64,000 bases of DNA from Chitinophagaceae bacterium (lineage in GTDB: Bacteria > Bacteroidota > Bacteroidia > Chitinophagales > Chitinophagaceae), in NCBI GenBank assembly GCA_016787085.1, contig JAEUVJ010000018.1:181639-245638 (forward strand). Direction: 5' to 3'. The notes under the pieces were generated by a model. It saw only the letters and a list, made by a program, of their open reading frames with translations. It had not been told where the DNA came from and made no database searches. Shown here piece after piece: positions 8,152 to 18,858 of this stretch; position 1 is the first letter of the stretch, and each line of letters starts with the position of its first letter. A program made the position numbers and the translations under genes.

Positions 8152-10557
8152 ATGTGCAGAAAATTGATTATGTGTTCCGTTTTGATGACGGAAATGGTTG
8201 CAACGGTTCAGGCCCAACAGAAAAATGTGTTGACGGTTACAGAACAAAAAGCATCTAATTCCTTTCAGTTGTTCAACGCTGCGTCCATTGCTTCAGTGAT
8301 AATTGATACGAAAGATGCAAAAGTAGTTTCACTTGCTACAGATGCATTCGTGAAGGATGTAGAATTGGCTACGGGCAAAACTATGCAGCTGAATAATACT
8401 GCAAATGCAACGCAGGTTGTTGTGGGTACGATCGGGCAATCGAGTCAGGTTGATGCGTTGATAAAAGAAAAGAAGATCGATGTAAGTGCTGTTCAAAATA
8501 AATGGGAAAGCTTCTTGATCAAAGTGATTGCTCCAAACAAATTAATGATCGCAGGCAGCGATCCGAGAGGAACGGCTTATGGTATTTTTCATTTGTCAAA
8601 GTTGATGGGTGTATCGCCCTGGGTTTGGTGGGCCGATGCAACACCGCAAAAAAGAAAGCAACTATTCATTTCCGGTTCATACAGTTCACAAGAGCCAACG
8701 GTAAAATACCGTGGTATCTTTTTGAATGATGAAGACTGGGGACTGCAACCATGGGCTGCTAAAACATTTGAACCGGAAACAAAAGATATTGGCCCAAAGA
8801 CCTATGCAAAGATTTTTGAGTTGCTGTTACGTTTAAGAGCGAATCTTATCTGGCCGGCCATGCATGAAAGCACGAAAGCTTTTTTTCATTATCCCGGCAA
8901 TGCACAAATGGCAACTGATTATGCCATTGTAATCGGTAGTTCGCATGCAGAACCCATGCTGCGTAATAATGTGGATGAGTGGAAAGGAAAAACAATGGGT
9001 GAGTTTAATTTCCTTACCAATCATGATACCATTTATAAATATTGGGAAGACCGTGTGATCCAAAGCAAAGGGATCAATGCATTTTATACATTGGGTATTC
9101 GTGGTGTGCATGATAGTAAAATGCTTGGTGCAAATACCCTGCAGGAACAGAAAGAAGTGCTGGATAAAGTAGTGAAGGAACAACGGGACATGCTGGCGAA
9201 GCATATTAACCCGGATATTAAGAAGGTACCACAGGCCTTTATTCCTTACAAAGAAGTGCAGGATATTTATGATTATGGGTTTGAAGTGCCGGAAGATGTA
9301 ACATTGGTTTGGTGCGATGATAACTACGGTTACATCAAACATTTCCCCAATGAAAAAGAACGAATGCAAAAAGGCGGTAACGGTGTGTACTATCATATTT
9401 CCTATTGGGGAAGGCCGCATGATTATTTGTGGCTTGCAAGTAATCACCCGGCACAGCTTTACACACAAATGCGTTTGGCTTATGATAAAGGCGCAAAAGA
9501 TATGTGGATCGTAAATGTGGGTGACATTAAACCCGGCGAGTATTTAACCGAATTGTTTTTAGATATGGCATGGAGTATTGATTCCATTGCCAACAGTCAA
9601 AAAGGGTTAGAACAACATTTGCAAAACTTTCTTGCAAGAGAGTTTGGAACAGCGAATGCAAAAGGCATGGGTGATGTGATGAATGAATACTATCGCCTGG
9701 CTTATATCCGTAAGCCGGAATTTATGGGTGCTACAAGAACCGAAGAAAGCGATCCGAAATATAAAATAGTAACTGACTTGTCATGGAGTGAAGAAGAGAT
9801 CAATCAACGGTTAAAAGAGTATGCAGTGATTGATGCGAAAGTGATGCAGTTGGCAAAACGTATTCCGTCAACAAAACAGGATAGCTGGTTCCAGTTGATC
9901 GAATACCCGGTGAGAGGAGCAGCAGCGATCAATCGTAAATTATTGAATGCACAACTGGCAAGGCATGGCAAAGCAGACTGGAAATTAAGTGATGCGGCTT
10001 ATGATACTATTGTTACATTAACAAATAAGTATAACAGTCTGGCAAATGGAAAGTGGAAGTACATGATGGATATGAAGCCAAGAAAACTGGCGGTGTTTGA
10101 TAAAGCGGTTCAGCAAACAACCGACAAACCATTAACGCAAACGGTAAAGCCATTATTTGTTTTCAACGGAAAAGATTATAAAACATATACAGGCACAAAG
10201 CCCCTGGCACATGGATTGGGATACCAACGTGGAGCTGTAAGAGTTGCTAAAGGAAGCGCAGTTTCTTTTGCGTTTACAACCAACAGCGATTCGGTAAAGG
10301 TAGTATTGGCATTAGCGCCCAATCATCCTGCCGAAGGAACAAAGATCCGGTACACAATACAGGTGGATGACGGACCTGTGCAAACAATTGATTATGCCAC
10401 ACAGGGAAGGAGCGAAGAATGGAAACAGAATGTATTAACTAACCAGGCTATTCGCACAACAAGCCATGCTGTGGGTAAACCGGGAGAACACGTATTAAAA
10501 ATTGCAGCAGCAGATGATGGCGTGATCATAGATCAGGTAAAACTGTTTTCGAAATAA
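8152..10557 (+). CDS. GH115 alpha-glucuronidase
   Basis: This 801-residue exported protein (signal to about residue 22, ...VQAQQ) shows GH115 architecture. It has an N-terminal alpha/beta domain (VVVGTIGQSS, MIAGSDPRGTAYGIFHLSKL, SPWVWWADATP), a TIM barrel (YRGIFLNDEDWGLQPWA, LRANLIWPAMHE), a helical domain and a C-terminal beta-sandwich. GH115 enzymes remove alpha-1,2-linked (4-O-methyl)glucuronic acid, best known from xylan. The pectin-type neighbours suggest glucuronic-acid decorations of rhamnogalacturonan, arabinogalactan or xylan, which the sequence does not decide. It lies 27 bp after GH42 and 30 bp before GH2, consistent with an operon. Confidence 0.88.
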   Translation: MCRKLIMCSVLMTEMVATVQAQQKNVLTVTEQKASNSFQLFNAASIASVIIDTKDAKVVSLATDAFVKDVELATGKTMQLNNTANATQVVVGTIGQSSQVDALIKEKKIDVSAVQNKWESFLIKVIAPNKLMIAGSDPRGTAYGIFHLSKLMGVSPWVWWADATPQKRKQLFISGSYSSQEPTVKYRGIFLNDEDWGLQPWAAKTFEPETKDIGPKTYAKIFELLLRLRANLIWPAMHESTKAFFHYPGNAQMATDYAIVIGSSHAEPMLRNNVDEWKGKTMGEFNFLTNHDTIYKYWEDRVIQSKGINAFYTLGIRGVHDSKMLGANTLQEQKEVLDKVVKEQRDMLAKHINPDIKKVPQAFIPYKEVQDIYDYGFEVPEDVTLVWCDDNYGYIKHFPNEKERMQKGGNGVYYHISYWGRPHDYLWLASNHPAQLYTQMRLAYDKGAKDMWIVNVGDIKPGEYLTELFLDMAWSIDSIANSQKGLEQHLQNFLAREFGTANAKGMGDVMNEYYRLAYIRKPEFMGATRTEESDPKYKIVTDLSWSEEEINQRLKEYAVIDAKVMQLAKRIPSTKQDSWFQLIEYPVRGAAAINRKLLNAQLARHGKADWKLSDAAYDTIVTLTNKYNSLANGKWKYMMDMKPRKLAVFDKAVQQTTDKPLTQTVKPLFVFNGKDYKTYTGTKPLAHGLGYQRGAVRVAKGSAVSFAFTTNSDSVKVVLALAPNHPAEGTKIRYTIQVDDGPVQTIDYATQGRSEEWKQNVLTNQAIRTTSHAVGKPGEHVLKIAAADDGVIIDQVKLFSK

Positions 10558-10587
10558 TAGTGAATAGGAATAAAACAATCAGTATAT

Positions 10588-13458
10588 ATGTTCAGGAATT
10601 ACAAAAAATTGTTGTTTGCTATTTGCGGCTTGTTACTTATTACATCGCTGAAAGCGCAGCAAAAGCAAATTCAGTATCTATCAGGTACAGATGCCAAAAA
10701 CACAGTTCAGTGGGAGTTCTTTTGCACAGCCGGCCGCAACAGCGGTGAGTGGAAAAAGATACAGGTGCCCAGTTGCTGGGAACAGCAGGGCTTTGGTAAT
10801 TACAACTATGGCCGTGATTACAAAACCAATGGAAAGAATGCAAGGTTTTATGATGAGAAGGGAATGTATAAATACCAGTTCAAAGTGCCTGCAGCGTGGA
10901 AGGGGAAAAACGTAAACATAGTATTTGATGGCAGCATGACGGATACAGAAGTAAAGATCAATGGGAAGAGCGCAGGTACTATTCACCAGGGAGCTTTCTA
11001 TCGTTTTAAATACAATATAAGTGCTTTGCTGAATTATGATAAACCGAATACACTGGAAGTAACGGTGAGTAAAATGAGTGCAGACGCCAGTGTGAACAAT
11101 GCAGAACGGCTGGCGGATTATTGGGTGTTCGGTGGCATTTTTCGGCCGGTGTTTTTAGAGGCTATGCCTAAAGCATTTATTGATTATGTAGGGATAGATG
11201 CGAAGGCTGATGGAAAGTTTTCGATACAGGCATGGATACAAGGACTTTCGCAAAACGCAACAATTGTTACCACCATTACAGATGTGAATAAAAAAAATGT
11301 TGGTACATTAAAAGTGGAGGTGCCTAAATCAGCGGAGAATGTAATTGCAACTGCACAAATCTCAGGTATTAAAACATGGACTTCTGAAACGCCCAATCTC
11401 TACAACGCAAATGTAGTGTTGCTGGATGCCGCCGGTAAAAAACTATATGAACTGAATGAAAAGTTTGGTTTCCGTACCATTGAAATAAAATACGGACAAG
11501 GAATTTATATCAACGGCGCACAGGTAAAAATGAAAGGAGCTAACCGTCATTGCTGGTGGCCGGAAACAGCAAGAAGTTTAACGAAACAACAGGAATTGAT
11601 GGATGCTTTGATCATCAAAGAAATGAACATGAATGCTGTTCGTTGCAGCCATTATCCTCCTGATAAATATTTCCTGCAATTGTGTGACAGTCTTGGTATT
11701 TATGTGATTGATGAATTGGCTGGCTGGCAAAAAGCATATAGCACGAAGGCGGGAGAGCCATTGGTGAAGGAGTTGGTGCTGCGAGATTTGAATCATCCTT
11801 CTATTATTTTCTGGAGCAATGGAAACGAAGGCGGGCACAATAAAGAGCTGGATGATGACTATGGTAAACATGATTTTTCAAACAGACCTGTTATTCATGC
11901 TCATCATCGTCCGGGTAATCAATATAATGGGATTGATTGCAATCACTATGAAGATTATTACAGTACACAAAAAATATTAAACGATTCACTTATTTACATG
12001 CCCACCGAAATGCTGCATGCACAGGATGATGGAGGAGCCGGTGCAGCCATGGAAGATTTCTGGAACCTGCATTGGAGATCACAAAAAAGCGGGGGTGTGT
12101 TTATTTGGGCATTGGTGGATGAAGCCGTTGCCCGTACCGACCTGAATGGAGCATTGGATGCAAATGGCCTGAATGCAAATGATGGTATCCTTGGACCGCA
12201 CCGGGAGAAGGAAGGCAGCTTTTATGCACTCAGGGAAATATTTTCTCCCATTAAATTGAATTTACCTGTTCAGCTGCCGTCTGATTTTAACGGGCAAATT
12301 CAAGTAGAGAACCGGTTTCATTTTCTCAATACCAGGCAATGTACTTTTTATTGGGCGCTGGTAGATTTCAGTAAACCTTTTGACCGTTTCGATGGCTATG
12401 TTGTAAAACAAAAGGGAACGATCACTGCTCCATCTGTTGATCCCGGTAAGCAGGGTGTTTTGCAACTAAGCCTGCCGGCTGATTTTAAAAATTATGATGC
12501 ATTAGTGATAGTCGCAAGGGACAATTTTGGTAAGGAAATATATAAATGGACAACCTCTGTTAAAAATAACCAGCAACTCATTAAAGATTTCGTAACGGTC
12601 AAAAATGATTCAACGGGCATCAAAGAAACCGACAGCACTTATACGATCACAGGCGGCGAAGTAAGCGTAGTGCTGAATAAAAGATCGGGAAACCTGGTTA
12701 CTACAAGGAATACAGCCAATGATTATGTGCTGTCATTTAATAATGGCCCTGTACTGGTAAAAGGGGATGCAAGAATCGGAAGTATGAGGGCATACGAGAG
12801 TAACAAAGACCAGGTAGTTGAATTTTTATATGATGGAAACGGCGGCCTGCGTACTAAATGGAGTATAAATGCCAGCGGCTGGGTCAAATTGGAGTATGAA
12901 TACCTTGTACAGGGTGATCAGCCTTTCACCGGCATTAGTTTTAATTACCCGGAGAATTATGTTCTGTCAAGCCGATGGTTAGGGAAGGGGCCTTCAAGAC
13001 AATGGAAGAACCGTTTAGCGGGCACACCCGTCAATGTCTGGCAGAATATTTATAATAACACGCATACCGGCTATTCACCGGTGGTGTACCCTGAGTTCAA
13101 AGGGTATTATGGCGAAGTATCCTGGATGGAGCTGAGCACCGTGGAAGGTAAATTATATATCGCCAGCCCTGACAGTGGTTTATTTGTACGCCTGTTTGAT
13201 TTTTATGCATTGAGCGCTGCGGCAAAACCACATCCCGAAATTCCTGTTGGCAATATTTCATTCCTGGATTGCATTCCGCCGATAGGAACAAAGCTGGCAA
13301 CGGGGCTTACGACCAATACAAGGGTATATGGACCGCAAAGCGAATTAAACCATGTAAGCGGAAGCAAGAAACGTACTTTGTATTTTTATTTTGGTTTGCC
13401 AAAGACGACAGACAGTAAAGAGCAGTATAGCAGACCGGCAGTTGACAATGTCTTTTAA
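10588..13458 (+). CDS. GH2 beta-galactosidase-type enzyme
   Basis: This 956-residue exported enzyme (signal about 1-23) has GH2 domain order. A jelly-roll sugar-binding domain (about 50-190: IQVPSCWEQQGFGNYNYG, VFGGIFRPVFLE) is followed by an immunoglobulin-like domain (190-300) and a TIM barrel (300-590). The barrel has FWSNGNEGGHN with predicted acid/base Glu414 and PTEMLHAQDDGG with predicted nucleophile Glu474. C-terminal beta domains of about 350 residues resemble the beta-galactosidase small-chain region. Substrate is probably a beta-galactoside, but GH2 also includes glucuronidases and arabinosidases. It is co-oriented with and close to the flanking glycosidase genes. Confidence 0.85.
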   Translation: MFRNYKKLLFAICGLLLITSLKAQQKQIQYLSGTDAKNTVQWEFFCTAGRNSGEWKKIQVPSCWEQQGFGNYNYGRDYKTNGKNARFYDEKGMYKYQFKVPAAWKGKNVNIVFDGSMTDTEVKINGKSAGTIHQGAFYRFKYNISALLNYDKPNTLEVTVSKMSADASVNNAERLADYWVFGGIFRPVFLEAMPKAFIDYVGIDAKADGKFSIQAWIQGLSQNATIVTTITDVNKKNVGTLKVEVPKSAENVIATAQISGIKTWTSETPNLYNANVVLLDAAGKKLYELNEKFGFRTIEIKYGQGIYINGAQVKMKGANRHCWWPETARSLTKQQELMDALIIKEMNMNAVRCSHYPPDKYFLQLCDSLGIYVIDELAGWQKAYSTKAGEPLVKELVLRDLNHPSIIFWSNGNEGGHNKELDDDYGKHDFSNRPVIHAHHRPGNQYNGIDCNHYEDYYSTQKILNDSLIYMPTEMLHAQDDGGAGAAMEDFWNLHWRSQKSGGVFIWALVDEAVARTDLNGALDANGLNANDGILGPHREKEGSFYALREIFSPIKLNLPVQLPSDFNGQIQVENRFHFLNTRQCTFYWALVDFSKPFDRFDGYVVKQKGTITAPSVDPGKQGVLQLSLPADFKNYDALVIVARDNFGKEIYKWTTSVKNNQQLIKDFVTVKNDSTGIKETDSTYTITGGEVSVVLNKRSGNLVTTRNTANDYVLSFNNGPVLVKGDARIGSMRAYESNKDQVVEFLYDGNGGLRTKWSINASGWVKLEYEYLVQGDQPFTGISFNYPENYVLSSRWLGKGPSRQWKNRLAGTPVNVWQNIYNNTHTGYSPVVYPEFKGYYGEVSWMELSTVEGKLYIASPDSGLFVRLFDFYALSAAAKPHPEIPVGNISFLDCIPPIGTKLATGLTTNTRVYGPQSELNHVSGSKKRTLYFYFGLPKTTDSKEQYSRPAVDNVF

Positions 13459-13467
13459 ATTATTTTG

Positions 13468-16400
13468 ATGCGTTCACTTTTTTTCGTCATAGTCCTTTGT
13501 TCAATCGCCTGCCTGTCTTATACACAGAAAGCTGATACTGCTGCCTGGTGGCATGGTAAAGAAAGGACCGTTCATTATTTACCTGATGGAAAGGATTTTG
13601 TTTGTGTACAACCAACGCTGCGTTTCAACCGTGCTTTGTATGGCACCCATACGGCTTTCAGGGCAGAGGCAGGCGACTTGCCTGAGTTTGCGATGTACAT
13701 GCCCGGCATGGGAGGCAATCTTCGCTTTGCTTTAATGAAGGCTGATCAAAGGAAATGGCTGATCAAAGCACAAAAGATCAAAACCATTTACCGGGCTGGA
13801 AGTATGTTGTATGAGATCGAAGATGAATTGCTTGGTAATGGTAAATTATTTATTTCGGTGCTGGCTTTATCCAATGCAGAGGGAATGGTGCTGAGGATAA
13901 GTTCTGAGAATATTCCAGGCGACGTACAGCTGGTTTGGGTATATGGCGGGGCATCAGGGAAAAAGTTTTCAAGAGATGGAGATATCGGCGCCGACCCGGA
14001 ATCATCTTTTTACCTGAAGGCAGAGAATTGTGCCGATAATCTTTACCAGTTACTGAACGGGAAATTTATTCTCACTTATGGAACAGGTAAAGTTCTTACG
14101 GAAGAAGAACGATACGAGATACAAAGCAAACCAGAAAGCCAGCTGGCCGGTGAAATACCAAAAGATGCCAAAAGAATAACCGGCTTCTATCCACAGGGTT
14201 CTTCAGCCAGGTTGATGGATGCTTCTGATTTAGAAAAAGCGTTCAACTCCGGCGATACGGCTAAAAGGAATTTTTGTATAACCGGTAAACTGTTATTGAA
14301 AAATACAGAAGAGTATTTCCTTTTGTATAATACAAGCACTCCTGTTTCTAAAAGTCCCGGAGAGGAGTTTAATGATGCTGAATCGGCAAGACAGAAACTT
14401 GTTGAACGTATTCAAATAAAAACCCCTGATAAATATTTGAATACGCTGGGTGGGGCCTTGTCTGTTGCAGCCGATGCTATTTGGGAAGAACCAACTTATA
14501 TGCATGGTGCCATTGCATGGCGTATGCGTTTGCCGGGTTGGCGTGGCGCCTATATGGCCGATCCATTGGGGTGGCACGACAGGGCAAGGACGCATTTTGA
14601 TGCCTATGCAAAATCACAGTTGACAACACCTGCAACAAGTGGTGTCGTGATGGATACTGCATTAAATCTTGCCAGGCATATTGAGAAAGTAGGAACACAG
14701 TTATTCAGTGACGGATATATAACACGAAACCCAAACGGGTATGTTGGAGCACATCACTATGATATGAACCTGGGTTTTATCGACCAGTTGATCAATCATT
14801 TTAATTATACAGGCGATACAGCCTATGCAAAAAGAATGTGGCCATTATTGAAGCGGCATTTGGCATGGGAAAAGAAAAACTTTGATGCAGATGGGGATGG
14901 TTTGTATGATGCGTACGCAGCGATATGGGCCAGTGATGCAATGCAATACAGCGGTGGAGGAGTTACACATTCAAGTGCCTATAATTACCGTGCATTTAAA
15001 GAAGCGGCACGGCTTGCAAAACTGGTTGGTGAAGATGGAAGCATGTATGAAAAGGAAGCCGGTAAAATTCTAAATGCCATTCATAAAAATTTATGGATGG
15101 CTGATAAAGGATGGTATGCTGAGTACAAAGACCTGCTCGGAAATAAATTATTGCATCCTGCTGCAGGTTTGTGGACCATCTATCATGCAATTGACAGCAA
15201 AGTGCCTGATGCATTCAAAGCATACCAAAGCCTTCGATACATTGATCAGCATATTCCGCATATACCCGTGAAGGCTAAGGGATGGGAAGAAAAAGATCTA
15301 TACCTGCTGAGTGAGACCAACTGGCAGCCTTATACCTGGAGTTTGAATAATGTGGTTTTTGCAGAGAACCTGCATACGGCATTGGCTTACTGGCAGGGCA
15401 ACAGAAGTGAAGAGGCATTCAAACTCTGGCGCAGTACTATTTTGGAAACTATGTATCTGAGTTCGGGCCCGGGAAATTTTCAGCAATTAAGTTTTTATGA
15501 CGCAATAAGAGGCGAATTGTACAGAGATTTTGCTGATGGACTGGGAATGACTGCAAGGACTTTAGTGGAAGGTTTATTCGGCATTCAGCCCGATGCCCTG
15601 AACAAGAGGCTAATTATTCAGCCGGGTTTTCCTTCAGTCTGGAATAATGCAACTATACAAACACCGGATATCCGGTTTGATTTTGCAAGAACGGGTGACA
15701 AAGAAGTTTATACTATCAAACAAAATACTTATCGTCATCTTGATTTGCAGCTAATCATTCCTGCACAGAAGGACAATGTCGCTGAAGTACTGGTTAATGG
15801 CAAACCGGTGAAGTGGAAGGCTCTGCCAAACAGAGTAGGAAACCCTGCGATCGGGATAAATGTACCGGCAAGTGAACACTACACGATCGTTGTGAAATGG
15901 AAAGGAGATCAGGTAAGCCGTTTAATTTACCGCAAACAATTATACCATTTCGAGTCATTCGCGGTTAGTTCAAAGTTGCTATCGGGTTTTGAATTGTATG
16001 ACCCGCAAAAGGTATTGATAAAAGTACGACGGGGTACAAATTCATTAGCAGCGAAAATCAACCAGAAGGGCGGGCACAAAACGTTTTTTATTAAAGCAAA
16101 ACAGGGGGCATTCAGCTGGTGGCAGCCGGTGGATATTTACATTACCAAAACGCATCCTGCTGTTAAAGTGAAGCAAACAACAAGCCTCACTCATTTTGAA
16201 AAGATCGGCCTGGCCTCATCCTTCAATGATGGCGTGGCCAATATTTTCAGGAATAAATATCTTTCTCCCCGACCCACATCACCCACATTGCAATTACCGG
16301 TTCACGGCATTGGCAACTGGGCCTATCATTCGGTGCAGGTCAATATTTCAGATAGTGGCCTGCGTGCCGCTGCCGGTATACGAAACGAGTTCATCACTTC

Positions 16401-16914
16401 AACCGGGATACCCTTTCAAACCCCGGGCGATACCGGTTCAGGGAATATTGTGTTCACTTCCATGTGGGATAATTATCCGGATTCCGTCATCATCCCTTTA
16501 ACAGGAAATTCATCGCATGCGTATTTCCTTATGGCAGGCAGCACCAACCCCATGCAAAGCAGGATGATAAACGGCGAGATAATTGTTAATTATGTGGACG
16601 GCAGTTCTTCTAAACTGGAATTGAAGAATCCGGAGAACTGGTGGCCCATTGAGCAGGATTATTATACAGATGGATATGCATTTACCACCGATGCCCCAAG
16701 GCCCATCCGCATCGCATTGAAAACAGGAAATGAAATCTCAAAAGATTATAAGTATAGTTCTATCCGCGGATTTTCCAATTTTGGCATTGATGGCGGAGCG
16801 GCAACCGTGCTGGATATGCCACTGGATATCACAAAGCCTTTAAAAAACCTTATAGTGAGAACAATAGCTAACGATGTGGTGATCGGGCTGATGGCAACCA
16901 CATTGGTCCGGTAA
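13468..16914 (+). CDS. DUF4450 protein with six-hairpin glycosidase domain
   Basis: The start is placed at the ATG at 13468, not the TTG just before it, and gives 1148 residues with a signal peptide (about 1-20, ...CLSYTQ). Residues about 40-270 match the DUF4450 pattern (HYLPDGKDFVCVQ, YMPGMGGNLRFALM). Residues about 320-700 look like an (alpha/alpha)6 toroid (WRGAYMADPLGWHDRA, YDMNLGFIDQLINHF, NFDADGDGLYDAYAAIWASD). About 400 residues of beta-sandwich follow. The family occurs in pectin loci of Bacteroidota; a glycosidase role is inferred from fold and context, and the reaction is unknown. It starts 9 bp after the GH2 stop, so translation may be coupled. Confidence 0.75.
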   Translation: MRSLFFVIVLCSIACLSYTQKADTAAWWHGKERTVHYLPDGKDFVCVQPTLRFNRALYGTHTAFRAEAGDLPEFAMYMPGMGGNLRFALMKADQRKWLIKAQKIKTIYRAGSMLYEIEDELLGNGKLFISVLALSNAEGMVLRISSENIPGDVQLVWVYGGASGKKFSRDGDIGADPESSFYLKAENCADNLYQLLNGKFILTYGTGKVLTEEERYEIQSKPESQLAGEIPKDAKRITGFYPQGSSARLMDASDLEKAFNSGDTAKRNFCITGKLLLKNTEEYFLLYNTSTPVSKSPGEEFNDAESARQKLVERIQIKTPDKYLNTLGGALSVAADAIWEEPTYMHGAIAWRMRLPGWRGAYMADPLGWHDRARTHFDAYAKSQLTTPATSGVVMDTALNLARHIEKVGTQLFSDGYITRNPNGYVGAHHYDMNLGFIDQLINHFNYTGDTAYAKRMWPLLKRHLAWEKKNFDADGDGLYDAYAAIWASDAMQYSGGGVTHSSAYNYRAFKEAARLAKLVGEDGSMYEKEAGKILNAIHKNLWMADKGWYAEYKDLLGNKLLHPAAGLWTIYHAIDSKVPDAFKAYQSLRYIDQHIPHIPVKAKGWEEKDLYLLSETNWQPYTWSLNNVVFAENLHTALAYWQGNRSEEAFKLWRSTILETMYLSSGPGNFQQLSFYDAIRGELYRDFADGLGMTARTLVEGLFGIQPDALNKRLIIQPGFPSVWNNATIQTPDIRFDFARTGDKEVYTIKQNTYRHLDLQLIIPAQKDNVAEVLVNGKPVKWKALPNRVGNPAIGINVPASEHYTIVVKWKGDQVSRLIYRKQLYHFESFAVSSKLLSGFELYDPQKVLIKVRRGTNSLAAKINQKGGHKTFFIKAKQGAFSWWQPVDIYITKTHPAVKVKQTTSLTHFEKIGLASSFNDGVANIFRNKYLSPRPTSPTLQLPVHGIGNWAYHSVQVNISDSGLRAAAGIRNEFITSTGIPFQTPGDTGSGNIVFTSMWDNYPDSVIIPLTGNSSHAYFLMAGSTNPMQSRMINGEIIVNYVDGSSSKLELKNPENWWPIEQDYYTDGYAFTTDAPRPIRIALKTGNEISKDYKYSSIRGFSNFGIDGGAATVLDMPLDITKPLKNLIVRTIANDVVIGLMATTLVR

Positions 16915-16956
16915 AACTGATAGTATTGAATTGTGGCAGAATCTTTATTTTGTAGT

Positions 16957-17688
16957 ATGAAACAATACATCCTTCTTGCCTTTTTATTTAGTGGATCAAC
17001 GGGTTTTGCCCAGGATAGTCTTTCCAAATACACGGAAGTATGGTCGCCGGTGCCAAGGGTGGTAACGGCGGGCAAGACATCAACCGATCCTCCTTCAGAT
17101 GCAGTCATTCTTTTCAGGAATAAAAAGGATACGGCTAATTGGCAACAGGACAATGGTAAACCCTTTGCCTGGAAAGCGGATGATAGTTTGATCACCGTTA
17201 CATCCGGGGGAGCCATACGTACCAAACAAAGTTTCGGGGATTGCCAGTTGCATATCGAGTGGCGTACGCCAGCCGAAATAAAAGGCAATGGCCAGGGAAG
17301 AGGCAACAGTGGTATCTTTTTGATGAGCCGCTATGAGTTGCAGGTATTGGACTCATACAATAATCCAACTTACTCCAACGGACAAGCGGGGAGTATTTAT
17401 AAGCAGCATATCCCATTGGTGAACGCCTGCCGCCCGCCGGGTGAATGGCAGAGCTACGATATTTTGTTTACTGCGCCACAGTTCTATGCCGACGGATCGG
17501 TAAAAAACCCGGCAAGGATTACCGTTTTTCAGAATGGAGTTTTAGTACAGAATAATGTGGAGATTATAGGTGGTACACGGTATATCGGGATTGCCCGGTA
17601 TGAAAAACATGGAGAAAAAGCTCCCCTGTTGCTGCAGGATCATGGCAACCCGGTTAGCTTCCGGAACGTCTGGATCAGGGAACTTTGA
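16957..17688 (+). CDS. DUF1080 (3-keto-disaccharide hydrolase-like) protein
   Basis: The ATG at 16957 is preferred because it starts a clean signal peptide (MKQYILLAFLFSGSTGFAQ); an in-frame GTG at 16933 only adds 8 unlikely residues. The mature part is one DUF1080 concanavalin-like beta-sandwich: LFRNKKDTANWQ, QSFGDCQLHIEWRTP, GRGNSGIFLMSRYELQVLDS, RPPGEWQSYDI, ending SFRNVWIREL. Some family members hydrolyse 3-keto-glycosides; others probably only bind glycans. No 3-dehydrogenase partner is in the window. It lies 42 bp after the DUF4450 gene and 3 bp before a GH43 gene, so it is inside the operon. Confidence 0.8.
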   Translation: MKQYILLAFLFSGSTGFAQDSLSKYTEVWSPVPRVVTAGKTSTDPPSDAVILFRNKKDTANWQQDNGKPFAWKADDSLITVTSGGAIRTKQSFGDCQLHIEWRTPAEIKGNGQGRGNSGIFLMSRYELQVLDSYNNPTYSNGQAGSIYKQHIPLVNACRPPGEWQSYDILFTAPQFYADGSVKNPARITVFQNGVLVQNNVEIIGGTRYIGIARYEKHGEKAPLLLQDHGNPVSFRNVWIREL

Positions 17689-17691
17689 TGA

Positions 17692-18651
17692 ATGAAAACT
17701 GTAAGTATGATAAAAAGCTTTTTCCTGTTTTGTGTTTGTGTCCTGAGCATAACAGGCTTGATAGCCCAGTCCGATACGGGCAGCGTCTATCTTTTTGCTT
17801 ATTTCAAGAATAACGGTAAAGATGGACTGCATTTGGCATACAGTTACAACGGTTACCGCTTTATGGCGTTAAAGAGTGACAGTTCTTTCTTAACACCGGT
17901 TCTCAGTAAGGACAGCCTGATGCGTGACCCGTGCATTATCCGCGGAACAGATAATAAGTTCCATATGGTATGGACCGTAAGCTGGAATGACCGGGGGATC
18001 GGTTATGCTTCATCAGCTGATCTCATTCACTGGAGCGAACAGCAATACATTCCCGTTATGGCGGATGAACCACTGGCCCGTAACTGCTGGGCGCCGGAGA
18101 TCACCTATGATGCTAAGAAGAAACAATACATGATCTACTGGGCCACTACCATAGAAGGCAAATACCCGGCTGATACAGCCGTGGAGAGAGGGTATAATCA
18201 TCGCATGTATTACGTCAGCACCAAAGATTTTAAAAAATTCAGCAAAACAAAACTGCTGTACGACCAGGGTTTTAATGTAATAGATGCTACGATCGTTCCG
18301 GATGGAGGCAAATTCATTATGTTCCTGAAGGATGAGACAAGAACTCCCCCGCAAAAGAATATCCGTGTCGCCACCAGTACCAAACTGACGGAAGACTATA
18401 GTTTCCCTTCCAACCCCATTACCGGCAATTACTGGGCAGAAGGCCCGACTGCAACTAAGATAGGAAACCAGTGGGTGGTCTATTTTGACAAGTACCGGGA
18501 TCACAAATACGGGGCTGTTGCCTCCAAAGACCTTGTCAACTGGGAAGACATATCGGATAAATTACGTATGCCTGCGGGGATAAGGCACGGAACCGTCTTT
18601 ATCATTACGAGACAAGAGTTTGCAAAGCTTCAGCAGGGATTACAGCAATAA
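17692..18651 (+). CDS. GH43 family glycosidase
   Basis: This 319-residue exported five-bladed propeller has a signal peptide of about 1-25 (...GLIAQ). GH43 catalytic positions are visible: Asp in LMRDPCII (general base), Asp in NVIDATIV (pKa modulator) and Glu in YWAEGPTATK (acid). Other blade motifs are NCWAPEITYD and YMIYWATTIEG. Family members are mostly arabinofuranosidases, xylosidases or galactosidases; removal of arabinose from pectin side chains is the likely role. A 207-bp gap follows, with no recognisable gene, before the PL11 gene, so this may end the transcript. Confidence 0.82.
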   Translation: MKTVSMIKSFFLFCVCVLSITGLIAQSDTGSVYLFAYFKNNGKDGLHLAYSYNGYRFMALKSDSSFLTPVLSKDSLMRDPCIIRGTDNKFHMVWTVSWNDRGIGYASSADLIHWSEQQYIPVMADEPLARNCWAPEITYDAKKKQYMIYWATTIEGKYPADTAVERGYNHRMYYVSTKDFKKFSKTKLLYDQGFNVIDATIVPDGGKFIMFLKDETRTPPQKNIRVATSTKLTEDYSFPSNPITGNYWAEGPTATKIGNQWVVYFDKYRDHKYGAVASKDLVNWEDISDKLRMPAGIRHGTVFIITRQEFAKLQQGLQQ

Positions 18652-18858
18652 GATTTTATCAGGATACAGCAGGACGCCGGAGCAGGCCGGTTGGAGTATC
18701 TTTCAGGACTTATTAAGATTGCTATGTCATTTTTGACCTGTCCCATAAGGAGTTGCTGTACCGGTATTTTCCTGCCTTCTTTTATCACCTTTCACATACT
18801 GACCAGCCATATTCAAATCAGCCGGGGAAGAATGATGTTTGTTTAAAGACGTAATACT

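Noticed and set aside
8833..9468. Long reverse-strand frame (211 codons) inside the GH115 gene
   Set aside because: It is fully antisense to a conserved enzyme, and its translation is Phe/His/Ile-rich with no domain features.
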